Origin: PNKC01 sp039917655
GTDB lineage: Bacteria > Chloroflexota > Dehalococcoidia > Tepidiformales > Tepidiformaceae
Direction: 5' to 3'
Length of the DNA: 9,757 nt
Assembly: GCA_039917655.1 (NCBI GenBank)
Contig: JBDSJC010000292.1
Location: forward strand, 1-9,757
In this document: piece by piece, positions 5,086 through 9,757 of the stretch
Layout of the letters: the number at the start of each line of letters is the position of its first letter
Position numbering within the stretch: the first letter of the stretch is position 1
Notes under the pieces: generated by a model
The model's database searches: none
What the model saw: the letters and a program-made list of their open reading frames with translations, nothing else
What the model was told of the DNA's origin: nothing
Position numbers and translations under genes: made by a program

Positions 5086-5943
5086 CTACTTCCGTCGGAC
5101 CTCGATCTTGCCGTTGGTTGTCTCTGCACGGAGGACGGCGTACGGCACGTTACCAGGGGCGTCCCCGAGCAACCGCGTCTTTGACTGGACGCCGCCCACA
5201 AGTGGGAAATCGTTGGTGATGGAGCCGTTCGTGGTACGAGCATCGATGGAGTACGCGGCCTCAGCGGCCAACGCAAGCCTAATGGAGGCATTCGAGGTCA
5301 CGAAGCGGCTGGCAGCGCCGTTCGCCAACGAACCGGTGAAGCTGACGTTCCCATTGGACGTTTCCACACTCACGCTAACTGGCGCGACGGCGGTGATTTC
5401 GACCGCTCCGTTGCTCGTTGTGGCAGCAACCGCCGAACTCACACCTGAGAGGAGAATCGGCCCGTTGGACGTGTGGACAATGATTTCGCCGACGACGCCC
5501 CCGGTACGGACACGACCGTTGCTCGTCATCAGCAACAACGCGGAACCTGCAGGCACGGTCATTTCAACGGAAGCACCGGAACTGCTGAACTTCGGGCTGA
5601 CTTCCTCCGGCCAGGCCCGCACCCGCACAGTGTCGCCTTCCTGCGTCATCCGCACCTCCACTTTGCCGAGGGCATCGAAGGCTGCGCTCTCAGTTAAGCC
5701 AGAGCCCTTGCGGACGACGGTCACGGCGACCTGATCTGCGCCCCCCGCCTTCACGTCGATCGCGCCGTCAAACGTTTCGACCACGATCTGGGGCGAATCG
5801 TTGGTGCTGAACTGTTGGCTTACGGGTTCCGTGAGCGTCGTCATTTCGTCGCCGAAGACCACGAGACGGACCACCAGCGCGACTGTAATGAGCGTCACAC
5901 CGAGGAGTACGAGTCCGATGGTGTAGCGCCGGGTGTCCATCAT
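5086..5943 (-). CDS. Membrane-anchored DUF4097 beta-repeat protein
   Basis: A 285-aa protein with a single N-terminal membrane helix (about 9-30, preceded by Arg-Arg at 5-6), so the body should face outside. Residues 50-285 are DUF4097-type beta repeats. A turn motif T(S/T)N(G/A) recurs seven times, at 140, 158, 176, 195, 216, 237 and 275, mostly 18-21 residues apart, which suggests a regular beta-solenoid-like stack with Asn turns. There are no cysteines, catalytic motifs, sorting signal or lipobox. DUF4097 proteins are often called putative adhesins, but the function is unproven. It starts 9 nt after the purM stop with no clear Shine-Dalgarno, so it is probably coupled to purM translation. 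ATG 5943 or ATG 5940 could each be the start. It differs from the DUF4097 protein at 679-1872, which lacks an anchor and has extra domains. Confidence 0.85.
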   Translation of the reverse strand: MMDTRRYTIGLVLLGVTLITVALVVRLVVFGDEMTTLTEPVSQQFSTNDSPQIVVETFDGAIDVKAGGADQVAVTVVRKGSGLTESAAFDALGKVEVRMTQEGDTVRVRAWPEEVSPKFSSSGASVEMTVPAGSALLLMTSNGRVRTGGVVGEIIVHTSNGPILLSGVSSAVAATTSNGAVEITAVAPVSVSVETSNGNVSFTGSLANGAASRFVTSNASIRLALAAEAAYSIDARTTNGSITNDFPLVGGVQSKTRLLGDAPGNVPYAVLRAETTNGKIEVRRK

Positions 5944-5952
5944 TCGGAGGCT

Positions 5953-7002
5953 CTAGAGCCCGCGCAGTTCGACCCTGCGGCCAGTGTCGGGACGAATTTC
6001 GCCGATACGCAGGGCTTCTGGGAGGGCAGCCATCACCTCGTCCGCTTCGTCCGGCGAGACCATGAGCACCAGCCCGATGCCCATGTTGAAAACTTCGTAC
6101 ATCTCTTCGCGGGAGATTTCGCCGCGCTGCTCGATGATCGTGAAGATCGGCAGCACCGGCCACGCTTTCGTATCGAAGACGGCGGTCACTCCTTCCGGAA
6201 GGATGCGCGGCACGTTCTCCGTGTAGCCGCCGCCCGTGATGTGCGCGATGCCGTGGACCTTGTCGAGCACCGGCGCGACCATCTGGTAGTAGGGGCGGTG
6301 GGTTTCGAGCAGAGCCTCGCCCATCGTGCGCCCGCCAAGCAGTGCGGGGCGCTCTTCGAGTCGGCGGCGAGTCTCCTCGGCTGTTTCGCCGTCAGCGATG
6401 TGCAGCGCTTTGCGCGCCAGCGAGAAGCCGTTGGTGTGCAGCCCCGAACTCGGAATGCCGAGCAGCACATCGCCCTCGGCGACTTTCGAACCGTCGATGA
6501 TCTTGTCGCGTTCGACGACGCCAACGATAAACCCGGCGAGGTCGAAATCACCAACGGCGTAGACGTCCGGCATGTCGGCCGTCTCGCCGCCGAGGAGGGC
6601 GCAGTTCTGCGCGGCGCAAGCCCGCGCCACGCCCTCGACGATGGTCTGCTTCTGCTCGGTGGTCAGACCGTTTCCAGCGATGTAGTCGAGGAAGAAGATC
6701 GGCTCTGCGCCGCAGGCCATGATGTCGTTGACGCTGTGGCCGAGGATATCCGGGCCACAGAGGTCCAGGCGATTCGCCGCCGCCAGCAGCTTGACCTTCG
6801 TGCCGATGCCGTCGGCGCTGGCCGAGAGCACCGGGTCGCGGTACTTGTCGCCCATCCGAAAAAGGCCGCTGAACGGCCCGGCGTCGCTCAGCACCTCTGG
6901 GCGGCGCGCCTGGGCGAGGATGCCCGGGAGGCTGGCCGCGAACTTGCTCCGCGCGGCGATATCCACGCCAGCGGCGGCGTACGCCTTCTGTTCTGTCATC
7001 AC
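5953..7002 (-). CDS. purM: Phosphoribosylformylglycinamidine cyclo-ligase (AIR synthetase)
   Basis: Fifth step of purine biosynthesis: converts FGAM and ATP to aminoimidazole ribonucleotide. At 349 aa it is full length. Diagnostic segments: YAAAGVDIAA (8-17), SADGIGTKVKL (62-72), DLCGPDILGHSVNDIMACGA (80-99), ALLGGETADMPDVY (135-148), SGLHTNGFSLARK (186-198), ITGGGYTENVPR (255-266) and VFNMGIG (304-310). The start is either GTG 7002 or the adjacent ATG 6999; only a weak AGGTG is present, and a small CCTAC/GTAGG hairpin abuts the start. It follows the VOC gene by 49 nt and runs into the DUF4097 gene after 9 nt. The usual partner purN and other pur genes are absent from the window. Function is certain from sequence. 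Confidence 0.97.
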   Translation of the reverse strand: MMTEQKAYAAAGVDIAARSKFAASLPGILAQARRPEVLSDAGPFSGLFRMGDKYRDPVLSASADGIGTKVKLLAAANRLDLCGPDILGHSVNDIMACGAEPIFFLDYIAGNGLTTEQKQTIVEGVARACAAQNCALLGGETADMPDVYAVGDFDLAGFIVGVVERDKIIDGSKVAEGDVLLGIPSSGLHTNGFSLARKALHIADGETAEETRRRLEERPALLGGRTMGEALLETHRPYYQMVAPVLDKVHGIAHITGGGYTENVPRILPEGVTAVFDTKAWPVLPIFTIIEQRGEISREEMYEVFNMGIGLVLMVSPDEADEVMAALPEALRIGEIRPDTGRRVELRGL

Positions 7003-7051
7003 CTACAAGGGTAGGGGTAGGCAGCGGCAGGGGATAGAAGCAGGTGGCGGG

Positions 7052-7405
7052 CTACATACTCCCCGCTTGAGTCAGGCCGATGACGTTGCCGTCGGGGTCC
7101 GAGAACTGGGCCAGTTTGGGGCCGCCCGGGACATCCATCGGCGGCATGATTGTTTTTCCGCCGAGCGATTCCGCCGTTTTCAGCGTTGCATCGAGGTCGG
7201 CGACCTCGACGTAGACAGTGACCATTGGCTTGTCCATCGCCGCAGCAACGCCACCACCGATGCCCTGGCCATCCTGGGCGGAGACCATGCCGTACTTCAT
7301 TTCGTTGCTGGCATCGACGTTCCAACCGAAGAGGGAGGCGTAGAACTTTTGGGACCGTTCTCCATCCTTGCCAAGGATTTCGAAGTGGGTGACAGGGTTC
7401 GCCAT
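7052..7405 (-). CDS. VOC (glyoxalase/bleomycin-resistance fold) family protein
   Basis: A 117-aa cytoplasmic protein with the paired beta-alpha-beta-beta-beta module of the vicinal-oxygen-chelate superfamily. The first half opens with VTHFEILGKDGERSQKFYAS and LFGWNV (5-30). The second half has VTVYVEVADLDATLKTAESL (62-81), then MPPMDVPGGPKLAQFSDPDG and NVIGLTQ (87-113). H7 is a possible metal ligand, but the usual final Glu of the DPDGNxxEL motif is Gly here (110). The form resembles CFP32/Cfp30B-type small VOC proteins, whose substrates are mostly unknown. The start at 7405 is set by AGAAGGAG 8 nt upstream; the longer frame to 7471 has no support. It is the first gene of the minus-strand run, and its promoter should be in the divergent region 7406-7648. 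Confidence 0.85.
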   Translation of the reverse strand: MANPVTHFEILGKDGERSQKFYASLFGWNVDASNEMKYGMVSAQDGQGIGGGVAAAMDKPMVTVYVEVADLDATLKTAESLGGKTIMPPMDVPGGPKLAQFSDPDGNVIGLTQAGSM

Positions 7406-7648
7406 GATGAATGCTCCTTCTGAGAATCGCCTGCGCCTGTGGCCGGAGATGGAGCGGATCCACAGTGCCAACCGAGAGAATGACGGGATCCTATGCTATC
7501 GCGTCCGTCAACGGCTGCGCGGGGCGTGGGATTCCGCCGTCCGTCTCTGCCTTCAAGAATTCGTGACATTCTTCGGACGGCCGGCCCCGCTGTTCAGGGC
7601 GCCCCGTGGGGGGCAGAATATTGAGACCTTCACCTTGGGGATTGAGCT
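7406..7648. promoter_or_regulatory. Divergent intergenic region between the VOC and crotonase genes
   Basis: A 243-nt region that must drive both directions. I see no strong promoter: on the minus strand TTGACG (near 7513-7508) has no good -10 at the right spacing, and on plus only weak hexamers precede 7620. Structures present are an 8-bp inverted repeat, GCCGTCCG (7536-7543) with CGGACGGC (7573-7580), and a GC-rich stem at about 7598-7614 (GCCCC/GGGGC). GGGGA (7637-7641) is the ribosome binding site of the crotonase gene. No small gene is supported here. Confidence 0.35.
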
Positions 7649-8440
7649 TTGTCTGACTGTATCGTCGAGACCACGGGCGGGGTGATGCTTGTCCGCTTCA
7701 ACCGGCCCGAGCGGATGAACGCCATGGGCGGGACCCTGCTCGCCGAGTTGAACGCGGCGTTCGTCGAAGGGCGCCGCAATGACCGTGTGCGCGCTTTCGT
7801 GGTGACGGGCGAGGGCCGAGCCTGGTGCGCCGGGGCCGACCTCGCGCCTGGCGGGATGGACGCCGCCGAGAATCCCAACCCCCGTGCCGCCAAGCTGGAC
7901 GACATCGGGGAAGTGGGCCGCACGATCCTCAATCTCTACAACGCCGATAAGCCGACGATCGCCGCAGTCAACGGGGTCTGCGTAGGCGGCGGGTTTGGTC
8001 TCTGCAGCAGCTTCGATATCCGCATCGCCAGCGAGCAGGCGCGGTTCTCGACGATCTTTATCAAGCGGGCACTGGCTCCCGATTGCGGGCTCTCCTGGTT
8101 CCTGCCAAGGCTGATCGGGAGCGAACGGGCGGCCGAGATGTTTTACACCGCGCGGATGGTGAACGCCGACGAAGCGCTACAGATCGGACTGGTTTCGAAG
8201 GTCGTGCCGCACGACCAACTGATCGACGCAGCGATGGGAGCGGCGTTGGCCATAGCAAAGAACCCACCGACCGCCCTCACCTATACGCGCAAGGCGCTGC
8301 AGCACTCCGTTGGAGCCACGCTCCAGGCGCAGCTCGAATACGAATGGACGAACCAGCGTGCGTGCCTCGCCGCTGGCGAATTCCAGGAGGGCGTTGCCGC
8401 TTTCCGGGAGAAGCGGGAGCCGGACTTTGGGCGTTTCTAA
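7649..8440 (+). CDS. Enoyl-CoA hydratase/isomerase (crotonase) family protein
   Basis: A 263-aa acyl-CoA enzyme of the crotonase superfamily. It reads through the standard elements: LVRFNRPERMNAM (14-26), oxyanion-hole segment WCAGADL (59-65), VNGVCVGGGFGL (107-118), LIGSERAAEMFYTARMVNAD (155-174), GLVSKVVP (180-187), and the C-terminal EFQEGVAAFREKREPDF. Aligned by eye to rat crotonase, both hydratase glutamates are missing: E144 corresponds to G117 and E164 to about F137. An Asp sits at 145 in LAPDCG, the place of the catalytic Asp of PaaG-type isomerases (LVPDSG). It is therefore more likely an isomerase or related activity than a hydratase. The start is TTG 7649, supported by GGGGA 7 nt upstream; a start at GTG 7682 would cut the first beta strand. 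It is 12 nt before the GH15 gene, so the two are probably co-transcribed. Confidence 0.92.
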   Translation: MSDCIVETTGGVMLVRFNRPERMNAMGGTLLAELNAAFVEGRRNDRVRAFVVTGEGRAWCAGADLAPGGMDAAENPNPRAAKLDDIGEVGRTILNLYNADKPTIAAVNGVCVGGGFGLCSSFDIRIASEQARFSTIFIKRALAPDCGLSWFLPRLIGSERAAEMFYTARMVNADEALQIGLVSKVVPHDQLIDAAMGAALAIAKNPPTALTYTRKALQHSVGATLQAQLEYEWTNQRACLAAGEFQEGVAAFREKREPDFGRF

Positions 8441-8452
8441 GGGCGGGCGCTA

Positions 8453-9757
8453 GTGGCCCTCCGCATTGAGGACTACGCGATCATCGGCGACACGCACACG
8501 GCGGCGTTGGTGGGCCTCGATGGCTCGATCGATTGGCTCTGTCTGCCGCGATTCGATTCGCCCGCCTGCTTTGCCGGGTTGCTCGGAGACGACGAGAACG
8601 GCTGCTGGCGGATCGCACCGAAAGGCGGCGCAGCACGGACAACACGTGCTTACCGAGATGGCACGCTGATCCTCGAGACGACATTCGTCACCGACAGCGG
8701 CACAGCGACGCTCATCGATTTCATGCCGCTGGATGAAGACGTCCAGCGCGTCGATGTGGTGCGGATCGTGCGCGGAGACGCCGGATCGGTCGTTTTCGAA
8801 ATGGACCTGGTACTGAGGTTTTCGTACGGTTCGGCTGTGCCGTGGGTGCGGCGCGCCGAGCACGGCATCAGCGCGATTGCGGGTCCCGACGCCGTGGAGC
8901 TTCGAACGACGGTAACGGTGGAGGGTAAGGATTTCCGCACCGTGGCCGAGTTCCGGGTGCAGGCAGGGGAGCAGGTGCCCTTCACGCTCACCTGGCGGCC
9001 ATCGCAGATGGCTGCACTGGACGACGTGGACCCGCAGGTGGACCTGAAGGAGACCGAAGCAGCGTGGATGGCGTGGCTCGAAAAGTCCACCAATAAGGGT
9101 CCCTACAAGAAGCAGGTTGATCGGTCTCTGACGGTGCTGAAGGCGCTCACCTACGGGCCGACCGGGGGAATCGTGGCTGCGCCAACCACCTCCCTTCCCG
9201 AGCAACTGGGCGGAGTGCGCAACTGGGACTACCGCTTCTGCTGGTTGCGAGATGCGACGCTGACGCTGTACGCGTTGCTTAGCTCCGGGTTCACCGAAGA
9301 GGCGTGTGCCTGGCGAGACTGGCTGCTGCGGTCCTGCGCCGGACAGGCCAGCCAGATGCAGGTGATCTACGGCATCGGAGGCGAGCGGCTGTTGCCTGAA
9401 TCCACCTTGCCGTGGCTTTCGGGCTACGAAAAGAGCGCGCCCGTGCGGGTCGGAAATGCGGCACACACGCAGATCCAGCTAGACATTTTCGGCGAGATCA
9501 TGGACGCCCTGTACAGCGCCGGCCGCTCGGGCCTTCCAGCGGAAACCGAAGCCTGGGCGTTGCAGCGCGGGATGATCGAATACATGGAGAAGAGCTGGGA
9601 CCAGCCCGACGAAGGGATGTGGGAGATTCGCGGGCCGGCCCAACAGTTCACCCACTCCAAGGTGATGGCCTGGGTGGCGCTGGACCGGGCGGTGCGCGGC
9701 GCCGAAGAGATGGGACTCGATGGGCCCCTCGACCGCTGGCGGGCGCTCCGCCAACAG
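8453..9757 (+). CDS. Glycoside hydrolase family 15 protein (glucoamylase / trehalase type), 3' end outside the window
   Basis: A partial protein of 435 residues; GH15 members of this type usually run to about 600. It hydrolyses alpha-glucosidic bonds of maltodextrins or trehalose with inversion. It has no signal peptide, so it is cytoplasmic. The N-terminus shows the typical RIEDYAIIGDTHTAALVGLD and GSIDWLCLPRFDSPACFAGL (4-43), then a beta-sandwich domain to about 185. The (alpha/alpha)6 barrel follows, with GGVRNWDYRFCWLRDATLTL (253-272) and PDEGMWEIRGP (385-395), where E391 is the expected general acid; the catalytic base lies beyond the window edge. The start is GTG 8453, 12 nt after the crotonase stop, with no strong Shine-Dalgarno, so coupling to the upstream gene is likely. 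The GTG fits exactly where family members begin. Glucoamylase and trehalase cannot be told apart from this part. Confidence 0.93.
   Translation, partial: MALRIEDYAIIGDTHTAALVGLDGSIDWLCLPRFDSPACFAGLLGDDENGCWRIAPKGGAARTTRAYRDGTLILETTFVTDSGTATLIDFMPLDEDVQRVDVVRIVRGDAGSVVFEMDLVLRFSYGSAVPWVRRAEHGISAIAGPDAVELRTTVTVEGKDFRTVAEFRVQAGEQVPFTLTWRPSQMAALDDVDPQVDLKETEAAWMAWLEKSTNKGPYKKQVDRSLTVLKALTYGPTGGIVAAPTTSLPEQLGGVRNWDYRFCWLRDATLTLYALLSSGFTEEACAWRDWLLRSCAGQASQMQVIYGIGGERLLPESTLPWLSGYEKSAPVRVGNAAHTQIQLDIFGEIMDALYSAGRSGLPAETEAWALQRGMIEYMEKSWDQPDEGMWEIRGPAQQFTHSKVMAWVALDRAVRGAEEMGLDGPLDRWRALRQQ

Noticed and set aside
5815..7014. A 399-aa open frame on the plus strand opposite purM and the second DUF4097 gene
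   Set aside because: Antisense shadow of two well-supported genes; no domain or ribosome binding site.
7490..7515. Minus-strand TTGACG with TAGGAT as a promoter for the VOC gene
   Set aside because: The spacing is about 12 nt, too short for a sigma-70 promoter.

Overview
High-GC bacterial chromosome with ordinary, dense gene packing. The gene mix is a DUF2089 / DUF4097 pair, purM next to another DUF4097 gene, a DEAD-box helicase with a short C-terminus, crotonase-GH15, and frequent GTG/TTG starts. This would fit a Chloroflexota-like lineage, but that is a guess from gene mix and composition; no marker in the window settles it. There are no RNA genes, IS elements, CRISPR arrays or phage genes.

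Layout: (1) 70-1872, plus strand: a tight three-gene operon. It holds an unknown 72-aa protein, a DUF2089 zinc-ribbon/HTH-like protein, and a 397-aa protein made of a coiled coil, seven Gly-Pro-X triplets, a DUF4097 beta-repeat domain and a SHOCT-like tail. It closes with a perfect 16-bp inverted repeat that contains the stop codon. (2) 1900-3576, plus: a DEAD-box RNA helicase with a roughly 190-nt leader and a good hairpin terminator. (3) 3577-3830: convergent intergenic space with two tandem imperfect copies of a repeat of about 88 bp; a short third copy lies at 4213-4237. (4) 7405 down to 3831, minus: VOC protein, purM, membrane-anchored DUF4097 protein, FAH-family hydrolase, cupin. The first three are closely spaced. 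The FAH gene has a long inverted repeat over its ribosome binding site, and the cupin gene may have its own promoter. (5) 7406-7648: divergent intergenic region. (6) 7649 to the right edge, plus: a crotonase with a TTG start and a GH15 glucoamylase/trehalase-type enzyme with a GTG start, cut by the window end.

The most interesting part is region 1. The DUF2089 protein and the DUF4097 protein end in clearly similar SHOCT-like tails and are translationally coupled. In Firmicutes, SHOCT-like plus DUF4097 proteins (LiaX/YvlB) belong to cell-envelope stress circuits, so this operon may be a related sensing or regulatory module with an added coiled-coil/collagen-like front end. A second, extracytoplasmic DUF4097 protein sits about 4 kb away in the purM cluster. 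The other notable item is the small repeat family with a covarying hairpin.
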